Positions 1 to 9,281 of a stretch of DNA of 64,000 bases are shown here, one piece after another. A program made the position numbers and the translations under genes. Position 1 is the stretch's first letter; each line of letters starts with the position of its first letter. The DNA lies in contig JAJFFS010000016.1 in NCBI GenBank assembly GCA_021776515.1, positions 1-64,000 on the forward strand, in the 5' to 3' direction. The notes below the pieces were generated by a model, which was not told the DNA's origin, searched no databases, and saw only the letters and a list, made by a program, of their open reading frames with translations. Origin of the DNA: Robiginitomaculum sp. Its GTDB lineage: Bacteria; Pseudomonadota; Alphaproteobacteria; Caulobacterales; Maricaulaceae.

Positions 1-2
1 AC

Positions 3-98
3 TGGCTCTGGACTTACAATAACGAAAGACCCAATATGGCTATCGGCGGTATCACGCCAAAACAGAAATCGGCCATGGACATGTCCATAGCCGCATAA
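3..98 (+). CDS. IS3-family transposase, C-terminal fragment (cut by window edge)
   Basis: The first bases read through to a TAA at 96-98 and encode about 31 residues that include NNERPNMAIGGITPKQK. This is the typical end of the DDE integrase domain of IS3-family (IS407/IS2-like) transposases, where NxxRPH/N...TP is followed by a short tail. The catalytic residues and the rest of the gene lie upstream of the window, so I cannot tell whether the element is intact. The right end of the element should fall shortly after the stop; the GC-rich stretch near 118-145 is a candidate terminal repeat, but the partner repeat is not visible. The fragment abuts the 3' end of a glycosyltransferase gene. Confidence 0.8.
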   Translation, partial: WLWTYNNERPNMAIGGITPKQKSAMDMSIAA

Positions 99-238
99 CC
101 GTTCTACTTACGATGCCCTCTATAAAGGGGGGTATTACCGAACCAGTTAACTCACCTGGATGTCGCGCACTCAACAGCAAGGACATTATCCGTTTTGATA
201 TAACTGTGACCTAAGCACCTCATTTGGAGGTAGTGCTT

Positions 239-1762
239 CTAGCTGGCCGAAATATTACGTTGAATGAAATCTTGCCATTGAGGGAGTAAAGCGCTGGCCT
301 CATAGCGTTTGGAATTTTGCACACCATTTTGGCGTAACGCTTCTTGTTCATCAACATTTTCAGGCGCCAGTAGACGATTGATAACATTAATAGCATCTTC
401 GACGGAATAAGGGTTGAAGTATGCTGACCCATCTCCAAAAACTTCTCTATGTACAGGAATGTCTGATGCTGCAACCAGCCCCCCGCAGCGCATGGCCTCA
501 ACACCTGAATAGTCGAACCCTTCAGCAAGGCTGGGACAAATAGTAGCTGCGGCGTGTTTGTAAAGAACACGTAGTTCTTGTGCGGGGACGTTGGTCAAAT
601 GATAAAGGGCCCCGCGGCGTATCCATGGGCGCATCATTTTAATCACGGGTTCATAATCCCACCCCCTGGATCCGACGATCACAAGTTTCAGATTATTGTG
701 CTGTTTGAGCCTCACTTTTTCCCATGCTGATAACAGGAGCTCATGATTTTTGCGTGGCTCTATCGTCGAGACCATCAACAGATAATCGCTATCGCTATTT
801 TCCCCGGCATCCGCACTTGTACTGAAGGGTGCTTTTTCGCCGAGGTGATTATCCTCTGCGTCCTGTCGATTGTTGATGATATTCCATGCGCTCTCTTTAG
901 GTTCATCGCTTTGGAAATAATCTGGCATGACTACATTATAGATAACGGTTGTTCGTGATTCCACTTGCGGAAAAATTGATAATAAGTCGTCTCGTGTCGC
1001 CTCTGAATTACATACAAACAGGGCATCAGACTCCACGTTTGCCTTGAGCGCGTGATAGTGCATGGCCTGATGGGTCATTCTATCCCCGATTGTGTGTGGC
1101 ATCAAAATCGGTACGGCATCATGATAGCGCACAATCAGTCGCGTGCTTCCCATCAAGCGCGCGGGAAAGGGCGTTTGTGATACCAGAAAGTCGTATTTTC
1201 TTGTGTCCAGCTTTAGATACTTTGAGGATGGAAAAAGCCGCAACCCACCCAAGCCGATACTATGCATATGACTTCTTGATGGTTCAATTACCCGAAATCG
1301 TGATGCGGTTAAGCGTTCTTTTTCTTCAATGCCGATGCTTTTGGAAAAAAAATATCTCCAGATAAAATCGCTAAATAAACTGGACTGGAATATTCCCATT
1401 TTAATGGGGGTGTTGGCAAAAGATTTCCAGTATAAAATTTGTTTATAAAGCGCTAGTTGAAGCCGGGCTGGCAACCTGGGGACAATGGCTTTAACCAAGC
1501 CGGTACAAAGCGAGGACACCAATTGCGAATCAAGGATCACACGCTCGTGCGGTGCCATGCGTACATACTGCTTTGGATCATTTGATAAAACAATCCCGCT
1601 GCCATGTTGAAGTAATCCATCAACGCTATATTCATCACCAAGGCGCTTGAAATTATCAAAGAGAAGCCGGGTTTCCTGTGGTATGCCGGAATAGCCATCC
1701 AGAGCCGGTTTAAGGTCAACCAGTATCCTTGTTTTTTGCTTGGGGTCGTCAGTGGTTTGCAT
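239..1762 (-). CDS. GT4-family glycosyltransferase
   Basis: This 507-residue protein probably transfers a sugar from a nucleotide-sugar donor onto a surface polysaccharide or glycolipid on the cytoplasmic face of the membrane. The C-terminal half has the GT-B donor domain of family GT4: IEPRKNHELLLSAWE at about 334-348, a VIVGS strand at about 362, and the E-x7-E signature EGFDYSGVEAM at about 414-424. The N-terminal half (strand ILVDLKPAL at 13-21) is the divergent acceptor domain. A hydrophilic insert of about 40 residues (285-325) separates the halves. The start is an ATG with only a weak ribosome site. The neighbour at 2177 is another glycosyltransferase, facing away. Donor and acceptor cannot be read from the sequence. 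Confidence 0.85.
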   Translation of the reverse strand: MQTTDDPKQKTRILVDLKPALDGYSGIPQETRLLFDNFKRLGDEYSVDGLLQHGSGIVLSNDPKQYVRMAPHERVILDSQLVSSLCTGLVKAIVPRLPARLQLALYKQILYWKSFANTPIKMGIFQSSLFSDFIWRYFFSKSIGIEEKERLTASRFRVIEPSRSHMHSIGLGGLRLFPSSKYLKLDTRKYDFLVSQTPFPARLMGSTRLIVRYHDAVPILMPHTIGDRMTHQAMHYHALKANVESDALFVCNSEATRDDLLSIFPQVESRTTVIYNVVMPDYFQSDEPKESAWNIINNRQDAEDNHLGEKAPFSTSADAGENSDSDYLLMVSTIEPRKNHELLLSAWEKVRLKQHNNLKLVIVGSRGWDYEPVIKMMRPWIRRGALYHLTNVPAQELRVLYKHAAATICPSLAEGFDYSGVEAMRCGGLVAASDIPVHREVFGDGSAYFNPYSVEDAINVINRLLAPENVDEQEALRQNGVQNSKRYEASALLPQWQDFIQRNISAS

Positions 1763-2176
1763 GCTGTACGCGCTCTGGTGCTAGGTATTTGGTTGCGGGG
1801 TGCTTCATAGAAAAGGGGACAGATTTATGGTGTTGTATTGTAGAGAGTGTTGTTAATTCCGTGTATGGATATTAAGCTTAGGCCTTGAGGTATTGCAAGC
1901 GTCGGTGCGGGATAGTTTGTGATTTGATCATTTTCCTTAGAGGCGACCCTAGAAGGCGGGGGTGTTGTTTATGATATTCTCCGCCTAGAGGCGGAATAAT
2001 GTGGAAAGTTGAAGGTTACGGCGAATTTCGAAATTCAATTCGCGATTCAGGTAAAGTAAGTTTTCTGTATTGCTTATGATGAGCTTTTTTACTAAAAAAT
2101 ACAAAATCCCAATAAAAGCAGGGCGCGTTAAATGCCTCTAAGCTATATACAACCGTGAAAGTCTAAGTTTATTTTT
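1763..2176. other. AT-rich intergenic region between divergent glycosyltransferases
   Basis: This 414-base gap separates the two divergent glycosyltransferase genes and should hold both promoters. It is AT-rich, especially from 2000 to 2176. The one clear structure is a 6-bp hairpin with a TAGA loop at 1980-1995 (TCCGCC / GGCGGA). No U-run follows, so it is not an obvious terminator. I see no coding potential. Confidence 0.5.
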
Positions 2177-3415
2177 ATGATGTTTTTTAATACATTTAAA
2201 CAGCATATGGGCGCGCTGGCTCATAAAGGCATTGCTGTGCTGGCATTTTTGGTTTTTTCAAAAGCAAAACATCAGTCAACAGCAGTTTTGCCTAAAAAAA
2301 TTACGGTTTCTGGGTTTTTTGAAGGAAAGTTTGGCCTGGGAAGAGCCGTTGAGCTGACCGCCCTTGGGTTGGAAAAACAGGGTTTCATTGTTACACGGCA
2401 CGATGTGCGGCCTTTCTTTGATCTCATGCCCCTATGCAACCAAACAATTCCTGGTGATCGTGATAGCGCCTGGCTTATTCATTTAAACCCCCCAGAGCTT
2501 TTAGAAGTTCTGGCGCGGACAAACCCCTTAATGTGCCCCAAGGGAATACGTTTGGGATATTGGGTGTGGGAGCTTGAAAAAGCTATTCCGTCATGGCTAC
2601 GAGCTGAAAAGGTGCTGGATGCTGTCTTGGTGCCCAGCCAGTTTGTGGCAAACGCAATGTCTACACTGAAACGCCCTGTTCACATCTTGGCACACCCTGT
2701 GGCCATGTGCTCAGAAGAGCCGACTAATCAAGCTACACCTTCGCGCTTAGAGGGAAAGCCTTATACCTTTTTTGCCCAGATTGATGGCCGGTCGTCCCTG
2801 AGCCGAAAAAATATTCTTACGGTTATTAAGGCCTTCAAAGCCTCCTTTCACAATGATACGAAAAAGAAGCTTATAATAAAGACACAGCACCTTAGCGGAG
2901 TTCAAATTAATCTTGTTAATAATTCTATTGGTGAAAGCCACAACATTGTTTGCATCGATACAACCCTAAGCAAAAGTGATTATGACAAACTTCTAAACAC
3001 TTCTGATTGCGTGGTTTCTGCTCATAGGTCAGAAGGCTTTGGCTTGGCCTTGGCAGAGGCCGTCATGAATAATAAATGCGTACTTGCCACCTCATGGTCT
3101 GGCAATATGGATTATATGAAGGATCAAAAAGAACTCTTATTGGATTATAAATTAATAGAAGTTGATAGCTCTGCTGATACCTACGGTAAATATTCAAAAT
3201 ATTCATTAGTATGGGCGGATGTAAGTGTTGAGTCTTTGGTGGAGGCCATGAAAAGGGTTGTCTCAGAGAGACCTACAGAGGCTCTGGATTGCGTAAAAAA
3301 ACAAATATATAAAAATGAAAAAGAATGGGAAAAATTTAAGCCAGGCATCCAGCCGCCCTGGCTTCTGCCTTGGTCATCTGATGGGATTGAGATTGTTTGT
3401 CTTCCGCTTGAATGA
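2177..3415 (+). CDS. GT4-like glycosyltransferase
   Basis: This 412-residue protein is a second GT-B glycosyltransferase of a surface-polysaccharide type. The N-terminal region has the glycine-rich acceptor loop GFFEGKFGLGRAVE at about 49-62. The C-terminal donor domain has SCVVSAHR-like sequence followed by EGFGLALAEAV, the E-x7-E motif at about 286-294, and then ATSWSGNMDYM, typical of GT4 enzymes. The DNA is clearly more AT-rich than the housekeeping genes downstream and the Lys/Asn content is high, which may reflect horizontal acquisition. The start is uncertain: two adjacent ATG codons (2177, 2180) lack a strong ribosome site. The substrate is unknown. Confidence 0.75.
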   Translation: MMFFNTFKQHMGALAHKGIAVLAFLVFSKAKHQSTAVLPKKITVSGFFEGKFGLGRAVELTALGLEKQGFIVTRHDVRPFFDLMPLCNQTIPGDRDSAWLIHLNPPELLEVLARTNPLMCPKGIRLGYWVWELEKAIPSWLRAEKVLDAVLVPSQFVANAMSTLKRPVHILAHPVAMCSEEPTNQATPSRLEGKPYTFFAQIDGRSSLSRKNILTVIKAFKASFHNDTKKKLIIKTQHLSGVQINLVNNSIGESHNIVCIDTTLSKSDYDKLLNTSDCVVSAHRSEGFGLALAEAVMNNKCVLATSWSGNMDYMKDQKELLLDYKLIEVDSSADTYGKYSKYSLVWADVSVESLVEAMKRVVSERPTEALDCVKKQIYKNEKEWEKFKPGIQPPWLLPWSSDGIEIVCLPLE

Positions 3416-3601
3416 GTCCGGATCATAAAATGAGACCGGGAGATTATTACGGTCACAATATTTTCTCCTGCTCATGTTCTATTGGCAGGGCCTGATGAGC
3501 ATATGATTTGGGCCTGTCTCGTCATTTATGTGATTACAATCTATAAATTCTACGATGATTCGAGCCTACACATCACATCGGCATTATAAGCAGGGTTGTA
3601 C

Positions 3602-4216
3602 ATGACCATTTTTTTACACAAAAAAGATTTGCCCCAAGGCGTTACCTTTACGGACAGCGTGGCCGTGGATACTGAAACAATGGGCTTGTCGCTGACCCGT
3701 GATCCTTTGTGCCTGGTGCAGCTTAGCACCGGTGATGGTGATGCTCATTTGGTGCAACTTGACCGCACCAGTTACGATTGCCCTAATCTGAAGGCACTTC
3801 TTGGTGACGCCGCCGTGCAGAAAATATTCCATTTCGCACGCTTTGATGTGGCTATGGTTCAGCAATATCTGGGTGTGGTGATGACACCGCTTTATTGCAC
3901 TAAAATAGCCTCAAAACTGGTCCGCACATATACTGATCGTCATGGCCTGAAGGATCTCACTCGTGAATTAATTGGTAAGGATATGTCAAAACAGCAACAA
4001 AGTTCGGATTGGGGGGCCGATGAATTAAGCCAGGCGCAGCAGGCTTATGCCGCCTCTGATGTACTTTATCTGCATAAATTGCGAGACAGGCTGAACATCA
4101 TGCTGGCGCGCGAAGGGCGGATGGAGCTGGCGCAATCCTGTTTTGATTTTCTACCTGTTCGTGTTGCTCTTGACCTGGCTGGGTGGGCAGAGACAGATAT
4201 TTTTGCCCATGCTTAA
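3602..4216 (+). CDS. rnd: Ribonuclease D family 3'-5' exonuclease
   Basis: This 204-residue protein has the DEDDy exonuclease fold, which trims RNA 3' ends (tRNA maturation in the case of RNase D) with two metal ions. The key residues are visible: D23 and E25 in AVDTETMGL, D83 in HFARFDVAM, and Y149 with D153 in YAASDVLYL. It is the short alphaproteobacterial type, with only the catalytic domain and no full HRDC domains. The ATG at 3602 is preferred over the TTG six bases earlier because a GCAGGG site precedes it. It lies just upstream of the lptC operon, as is common in alphaproteobacteria. Confidence 0.9.
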   Translation: MTIFLHKKDLPQGVTFTDSVAVDTETMGLSLTRDPLCLVQLSTGDGDAHLVQLDRTSYDCPNLKALLGDAAVQKIFHFARFDVAMVQQYLGVVMTPLYCTKIASKLVRTYTDRHGLKDLTRELIGKDMSKQQQSSDWGADELSQAQQAYAASDVLYLHKLRDRLNIMLAREGRMELAQSCFDFLPVRVALDLAGWAETDIFAHA

Positions 4217-4387
4217 CGTTCAGGATCGAAAACTTTAGCCAATTATGCGATTTTTGAGCCGGAAAATGGTCTGAAAATTGCCGTCATTACGGTTATTTAT
4301 TGCTCATTCATTGCCTTGGGCCGTTGGAGTCTGGTGTTTAGGCCATTATATATGAACCGGGCGAGACGCGCCAAAGCGGATAGCAAT

Positions 4388-5068
4388 ATGAGCGTAGATT
4401 CAGGAAGCACCCAGCAAGAAAGCAAACTGAGTTGGGAACCCCGACGCAGGATGACACTGGATGCTGCGCGTAAACGCAGCACTATTATTCGTCTGTTGCG
4501 GTTGTCGTTTCTGATTTTATCTGTTGTGATTGTTGCTGTGGTTATGGCCTATATTGGCATCAATGCCCTGCGTAAAGATGCCCCTCCCTCTCCTCCTCCA
4601 TTGGCTGATGCGGATGGTGAGGTACGTATGATAAACCCGCGTTTTTCAGGTCGAGACAATGCCGGGCGGCCCTATGTTGTTATTGCTGATACCGCCACCA
4701 GGCGCCGCGATGAGCCTGAAACCACTGATCTGATCAACCCGCGTCTGGATACAGAACCAGGTGTGGACAGTTCTCAGGTGACGGCGCGACGCGGCGTTTA
4801 TCAGGCAAACCTAAAAATACTGAACCTTTATGACCATGTGGTGCTGACAACTCCCAATGGCTATGAATATGAGACCGAGCACGCCCGGTTTTTTATTGGC
4901 ACTGATTCTATTGAAGGTGATGAACCTGTGAGCGGCACCGGCCCCATGGGTAGTGTACGTTCTGACAGCTATAAAATCATCAATGGTGGGGAAAAAGTAA
5001 TATTCTCCGGGAATGTTATCACCCATATTAAAGAGCGCAAAGATGAAGAAGGAGATTCCAATGAGTAA
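4388..5068 (+). CDS. lptC: LPS export protein LptC
   Basis: LptC is the bitopic inner-membrane part of the Lpt machine that carries lipopolysaccharide from LptB2FG to the periplasmic bridge protein LptA. The protein has a short basic cytoplasmic tail, one membrane segment at about 36-57 (LRLSFLILSVVIVAVVMAYI) and a beta-rich periplasmic domain that includes INPRFSGRDNAGRPYVV and SAQVTARRGVY-like repeats typical of alphaproteobacterial LptC. I use the ATG at 4388; upstream starts at 4352 (ATG) or 4316 (TTG) would only lengthen the tail. The stop overlaps the start of lptA by eight bases, indicating translational coupling. Confidence 0.85.
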   Translation: MSVDSGSTQQESKLSWEPRRRMTLDAARKRSTIIRLLRLSFLILSVVIVAVVMAYIGINALRKDAPPSPPPLADADGEVRMINPRFSGRDNAGRPYVVIADTATRRRDEPETTDLINPRLDTEPGVDSSQVTARRGVYQANLKILNLYDHVVLTTPNGYEYETEHARFFIGTDSIEGDEPVSGTGPMGSVRSDSYKIINGGEKVIFSGNVITHIKERKDEEGDSNE

Positions 5069-5627
5069 AGCCTTGTACAAGGTGGCTGCGATGGCAATGC
5101 TGGCATGTTCTGCTGCCCTGCCAGCCTATGCGCAGCTGAGTGCCGAGCGTGGTGCAATTACAATCGATTCTGACAAGCTGGAAGTTTTTGATAACAAAAA
5201 CCAGGCCATTTTCACCGGACAGGTGGATGCCATTCAGGATGATGCGCGGCTGCGTGCTGATAAACTTGATGTGCTGTTTGAAAACACCGGCGTAGACGAC
5301 AATGCAGGGGCTCAACTTGGGTCAAGCTGGGGTGATGTAAAAACAATTATCGCTACAGGCAATGTCTATTATGTCACGCCTAAACAAGTGGCCAAGGCCG
5401 AGAGGGCCAATTACGACGTTAGCAATGATCAGGTGACCATGTCAGGCAATGTGGTGGTTACGCAAGGTAAAAACGTTATCCGTGGCGATAAACTGATTTT
5501 GGAAATTAGTACCGGGCGGGCAGTATTTGATGCCACCCGGTCTAATGGAAAAACACCTGGCCGGGTCAGAGCAGCCTTTTTTCCAACAAAAAAAGCTGAT
5601 GAAACAACCAAGGAAGAACAAGAATAA
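5061..5627 (+). CDS. lptA: LPS transport periplasmic protein LptA
   Basis: This 188-residue periplasmic protein forms the bridge that shuttles LPS from LptC to the outer-membrane LptD. It has a cleavable signal peptide (residues 1-23, ending PAYA before QLS) and then an OstA/LptA jelly-roll: ITIDSDKLEVFDNKNQAIFTG, then repeated D-K-L strands (RADKLDVLF, VTMSGNVVVTQG, IRGDKLILEISTG). The start at 5061 is fixed by a GGAG site ten bases upstream; the earlier in-frame ATG at 5013 would bury the signal peptide. It sits between lptC and lptB. Confidence 0.92.
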   Translation: MSKALYKVAAMAMLACSAALPAYAQLSAERGAITIDSDKLEVFDNKNQAIFTGQVDAIQDDARLRADKLDVLFENTGVDDNAGAQLGSSWGDVKTIIATGNVYYVTPKQVAKAERANYDVSNDQVTMSGNVVVTQGKNVIRGDKLILEISTGRAVFDATRSNGKTPGRVRAAFFPTKKADETTKEEQE

Positions 5628-5716
5628 TAGTGGTGGAATTTCACCCATCATTAAGCCTGTTGGGTACTAATAGAAACGACGCAATGCTGCGCGATGGCAC
5701 GTATGGAAAATTTTGA

Positions 5717-6460
5717 ATGCAAGACGACCCTTTGATCCCTGACGATGGCCTGTATGTGGACGGTATTGGTAAATCCTTTCGCAAGCGCGCGGTCGTAAAA
5801 GGTGTGTCCCTGGCATTGGCCCGTGGTGAAGTGGTGGGCCTTTTGGGGCCCAATGGCGCTGGTAAAACTACCTGTTTTTATATGATTACCGGCCTGATTG
5901 CTGCCGATTATGGCCGTATATTGATGGATGGCCAGGATATAACAGCCTTGCCTATGTACCAGCGCGCGCGTCTGGGACTTGGTTATTTGCCGCAAGAAAC
6001 CTCTATTTTCAGAGGGTTGAGTGTCGAGCAAAACATTCGCGGTGTGGTGGAACTTGCTGTGCGCGAGAAAGATCAGCGCGATGAAATGGTTGAAGCTTTG
6101 TTGGCTGAGTTGCATATTGAGCATTTGCGTACATCACCGGCACTGGCATTATCCGGCGGTGAGCGCCGCCGGGTGGAGATTGCCCGTGCTCTGGCGACTA
6201 AACCATCTTTCATTCTGCTGGATGAACCCTTTGCGGGCATTGATCCGTTGGCTATTGCCGACATACGCGAATTGATAAAATTTTTAAGCCGCCGCGGCAT
6301 TGGTATCCTGATTACCGATCACAATGTGCGCGAAACACTGGAAATCGTGAACAGGGCTTCGATCATTTATGATGGTGAAGTTCTGTTTGAAGGCAGCCCT
6401 GACGAAATTATGTCAAACCCCGATGTACGCCGTGTATATCTGGGTGACAGTTTTATTTAA
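5717..6460 (+). CDS. lptB: LPS export ABC transporter ATPase LptB
   Basis: LptB is the ATPase that powers LPS extraction from the inner membrane with LptF/LptG. The 247-residue chain has Walker A GPNGAGKTT (44-52), the Q-loop LPQETSIF (about 91-98), signature LSGGERRRVE (145-154), Walker B FILLDEP (165-171) and the switch histidine in ITDHNVRETL. LSGGERRRVE and ITDHNVRETL are typical of LptB rather than of generic importers. It follows lptA by 89 bases and precedes rpoN by 10 bases, the usual alphaproteobacterial order. Confidence 0.95.
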   Translation: MQDDPLIPDDGLYVDGIGKSFRKRAVVKGVSLALARGEVVGLLGPNGAGKTTCFYMITGLIAADYGRILMDGQDITALPMYQRARLGLGYLPQETSIFRGLSVEQNIRGVVELAVREKDQRDEMVEALLAELHIEHLRTSPALALSGGERRRVEIARALATKPSFILLDEPFAGIDPLAIADIRELIKFLSRRGIGILITDHNVRETLEIVNRASIIYDGEVLFEGSPDEIMSNPDVRRVYLGDSFI

Positions 6461-6470
6461 GGTAGCGAAG

Positions 6471-7991
6471 ATGGCGCTGGCGCAAAGACTGGAAGTCAGG
6501 CAGGGACAATCTCTGGTAATGACACCGCAATTGCAGCAGGCGATTAAGCTGCTGCAAATGTCCAATTTTGAGCTGACCGCTTATGTCGAAGACGAATTGC
6601 TGCGAAACCCCTTGCTGGAACGTAATAAGAGCGATGCCCCGGAGGGGGAGCAAGGTGAGCCGCAAGGCAACGAGGTTTCACAAAATGACACGGCTGAATT
6701 AAGTATTGATGACAGCTCTGTCGCTTCTGCCAAAGCGGCCACCGATTCAGTGGATGGAGATTTTGAATCCACTTACGCCACTAGCCGCGAAGATGCGGGC
6801 GAACAAACCCGCCGTGCTGAAAGTATGAGCAGTATTGCTGGTGGTAATAGTGGTGGTTCTGGCGCGGAAAGTATCTCTACGATTATAGAGCAGACAGCGA
6901 CGCGTGAACTAACACTGGCAGAGCATTTGTCCGCACAATTGGCGTTGACCAGCTTTTCCCCTAAAGACCGTATGATTGCCGCGCGCCTCATCGGGCTTGT
7001 TGATGATGATGGGTATTTGCGGGTTGACCTTGGTGAAGAGGCTACCCGCCTTGGTGTCTCAGCATCACTTTTGGAAAACATCCTGACCCAGCTACAAACC
7101 TTTGAGCCTACTGGCGTCATGGCCCGTGATCTGCGTGAATGCCTTTCTTTACAGTTGACCGAACGCGACAGATTTGATCCAGCCATGCAAGCGATGATCG
7201 AAAATCTTGATTTGCTGGCGCGGCACGATATGGCCGCCTTGCAGGAGTGTTGTGCGGTTGATGGCGAAGATTTAGCCGACATGATTAGTGAATTGCGCGC
7301 CCTTACCCCCAAGCCCGGGCAGGCCTTTGGCGGTGAAACCGCTGCGGTGATGATCCCTGACGTTATCGTTGCTGAACAGGTGGATGGGGGATGGTCGGTA
7401 GAGCTAAACACAGAAACCCTACCTCGGGTTTTGGTCAATTCACGCTATTACACCGAAGTGAATGCCAACCTGCGAACTGAGCAGGAAAAAACCTTTATTT
7501 CTGATTGTCATCAAAACGCCAGCTGGCTGGTGAAAAGTCTTGACCAGCGAGCGCGCACTATATTGAAGGTTTCACGTGAACTGGTTCGCCAACAAGATGG
7601 GTTTCTTGCCCACGGCATAGAGCATTTGCGCCCTCTGAACTTGCGTACGGTTGCTGATGCTATCGAGATGCACGAATCGACAGTTAGCCGGGTGACGTCC
7701 AACAAATTTATTCAGACGCCGCGCGGGCTTTTTGAGCTGAAATATTTCTTTACCGCTGCGATTGCCTCTGCTGATGGTGGCGAAGCCCATTCTGCCGAAG
7801 CTGTGCGCCATCGTATCAAGGGCCTGATTAAACATGAAACCCTGGCTGAAGTGTTGTCTGATGACCGTATTGTCGAGATGCTAAAAGAAGCAGGTATCGA
7901 TATTGCGCGGCGCACAGTGGCAAAATACCGCGAAGCGATGCATATACCATCATCTGTGCAGCGCCGACGTGTCTTGAAGCAAAGTATATGA
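6471..7991 (+). CDS. rpoN: RNA polymerase sigma-54 factor
   Basis: This 506-residue sigma factor directs polymerase to -24/-12 promoters and needs AAA+ activators. Region I at the N-terminus has RQGQSLVMTPQLQQAIKLL (about 9-27), the glutamine-rich activator-responsive segment. An acidic, Ser-rich linker (about 45-135) follows, then the core-binding region, and at the C-terminus the RpoN box ARRTVAKYRE (about 479-488). The ATG at 6471, seven bases after a GGTAGCGA element, is chosen; the longer open frame upstream overlaps lptB and lacks homology. Nitrogen, flagellar and other regulons are typical targets in this class. Confidence 0.96.
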   Translation: MALAQRLEVRQGQSLVMTPQLQQAIKLLQMSNFELTAYVEDELLRNPLLERNKSDAPEGEQGEPQGNEVSQNDTAELSIDDSSVASAKAATDSVDGDFESTYATSREDAGEQTRRAESMSSIAGGNSGGSGAESISTIIEQTATRELTLAEHLSAQLALTSFSPKDRMIAARLIGLVDDDGYLRVDLGEEATRLGVSASLLENILTQLQTFEPTGVMARDLRECLSLQLTERDRFDPAMQAMIENLDLLARHDMAALQECCAVDGEDLADMISELRALTPKPGQAFGGETAAVMIPDVIVAEQVDGGWSVELNTETLPRVLVNSRYYTEVNANLRTEQEKTFISDCHQNASWLVKSLDQRARTILKVSRELVRQQDGFLAHGIEHLRPLNLRTVADAIEMHESTVSRVTSNKFIQTPRGLFELKYFFTAAIASADGGEAHSAEAVRHRIKGLIKHETLAEVLSDDRIVEMLKEAGIDIARRTVAKYREAMHIPSSVQRRRVLKQSI

Positions 7992-8016
7992 AATAACAGG
8001 GGGATTTTCTGTTATT
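7992..8016 (+). terminator. Hairpin after rpoN
   Basis: Directly after the rpoN stop, AATAACAG (7992-7999) pairs with CTGTTATT (8009-8016) across a nine-base loop. No U-run follows, so it may attenuate transcription or stabilise the rpoN message end rather than terminate fully. It separates rpoN from hpf, which has its own ribosome site. Confidence 0.4.
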
Positions 8017-8119
8017 ATGTGGAAAAATACAGATAAACCAACTTGCATCCTTCGTTTTGCGTACCGATCTGTTAAACTATGAACGAGCCTCTAAATTAGC
8101 CACAATAAGGAGCACGACA

Positions 8120-8734
8120 ATGAACATTCAAGTTGTCAGTAAAGGAATTGATGTCAGCGATGTTTTGCGTAACCGCATTACTGATCGGGTCAGCGAAGGG
8201 GTTGAGAAATATTTTAATCGCCCGTCCGAAGCCTTTATTGTGATAACGCGCGATGGTGCCGGGTTTCGTGTTGAGTGTTCCTTGCATCTTCCCTCAGGTG
8301 TTGTTTTGCACACACATGGCCAGTCATCCGCAGGTGATGCCTATGCTGCGGCAGATGAGGCAACAACCAAACTAGAAAAACGTCTGCGGCGCTATAAACG
8401 TAAACTACGTAATCATCATAAGAGCAATAAGGGGAATTTGCCTGCCGAAGAGGCGCCGCTTTTTGTACTGGAGGCAGGACGAAATGCGGTTCAGTCTCTG
8501 GAGGATAATGATGATGACAATGATGATGTCGAAGATGAACAGCCAATTGAGGCCGTTATCATCGCTGAAAAAACCGCCGAACTACGCACGATGAGTGTAT
8601 CTACAGCCGTAATGGAAATGGATTTGACGGATGCTCCTATGTTGCTGTTCCGCAATGTTGCACATGGCGCGCTAAATGCTGTATATCGCCGTCCCGACGG
8701 GCATATAGGTTGGCTTAACCCCGGACAAAGTTAA
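8120..8734 (+). CDS. hpf: Ribosome hibernation promoting factor, long form
   Basis: Long HPF binds the 30S decoding region and joins two ribosomes into inactive 100S dimers under starvation. The N-terminal S30AE domain (about 1-105) begins MNIQVVSKGIDVSDVLRNRI and includes the basic KLEKRLRRYKRKLRNHHK. An acidic Asp/Glu linker (about 135-152) leads to the C-terminal dimerisation domain, with the conserved PMLLFRNVAHGALNAVYRR-like stretch and DGHIGWL near the end. The start has an AAGGAG site (8107-8112). It lies between rpoN and ptsN, the standard neighbourhood. Confidence 0.94.
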   Translation: MNIQVVSKGIDVSDVLRNRITDRVSEGVEKYFNRPSEAFIVITRDGAGFRVECSLHLPSGVVLHTHGQSSAGDAYAAADEATTKLEKRLRRYKRKLRNHHKSNKGNLPAEEAPLFVLEAGRNAVQSLEDNDDDNDDVEDEQPIEAVIIAEKTAELRTMSVSTAVMEMDLTDAPMLLFRNVAHGALNAVYRRPDGHIGWLNPGQS

Positions 8735-8797
8735 ATCCCGGAGTAGGGCGTTGCCACGGTTTTAGGCCGTCGCCTGCAAAATTTTTGAAAGTACATC

Positions 8798-9262
8798 ATG
8801 ATCCTTCAGGATTTTATGAAAGGTGGCGCTGTTGTTTCCGGTTTGCGCCCAACCAGCAAAAAACAAGCCTTGCACCTGATTAGTAGTCGGGCTGCTGACA
8901 GACTTGGTCTGTCTGCACCGGATTTACTCAAAGCCGTTCTGGAGAGGGAAAGCCTTGGTTCTACGGGCGTTGGCAGTGGTGTGGCCATTCCTCATGCCCG
9001 CTATCCAGGCTTGCAAAGCATTACCGGGTTTTTCTTCCGGTTGGAAAACCCCATACCTTTTGATGCCATTGATGATGAGCCAGTGGATCTAATTTTTCTG
9101 CTTTTGGCACCAGACGAAGAGGGCTCTACGCATTTACGGGCCTTGGCGCAAATATCGCGCGTATTGCGCCGCCCTGAAGTGCGCCAGAACGTTCGTAATG
9201 CGCCTAATGAAGATGCCATTATGGCACTACTCAATGGTGAATCACAAAGTAACGCTGCCTGA
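8798..9262 (+). CDS. ptsN: PTS IIA-like nitrogen-regulatory protein PtsN
   Basis: EIIA-Ntr is the end acceptor of the nitrogen PTS phosphorelay (PtsP-PtsO-PtsN). It does not transport sugar but regulates potassium, nitrogen and stress responses through its phosphorylation state. The 154-residue protein has the active-site histidine H66 in GSGVAIPHARYPG and the later DLIFLLLAPDEEGSTHLRALA block of the EIIA-fructose/Ntr fold. It closes the lpt-rpoN-hpf-ptsN string and runs convergently into cheZ. Confidence 0.94.
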   Translation: MILQDFMKGGAVVSGLRPTSKKQALHLISSRAADRLGLSAPDLLKAVLERESLGSTGVGSGVAIPHARYPGLQSITGFFFRLENPIPFDAIDDEPVDLIFLLLAPDEEGSTHLRALAQISRVLRRPEVRQNVRNAPNEDAIMALLNGESQSNAA

Positions 9263-9281
9263 AGTTTTGTTTTTGTGAGGT

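Noticed and set aside
220-570. 116-codon open frame on the minus strand over the first glycosyltransferase
   Set aside because: It is an out-of-frame shadow of the glycosyltransferase and has no family features.
1980-1995. Rho-independent terminator between the glycosyltransferases
   Set aside because: The hairpin is clear but no U-run follows on either strand, and both genes are transcribed away from it.
6773-7438. 221-codon minus-strand open frame inside rpoN
   Set aside because: Ser/Arg-rich product typical of an antisense shadow; rpoN is certain.
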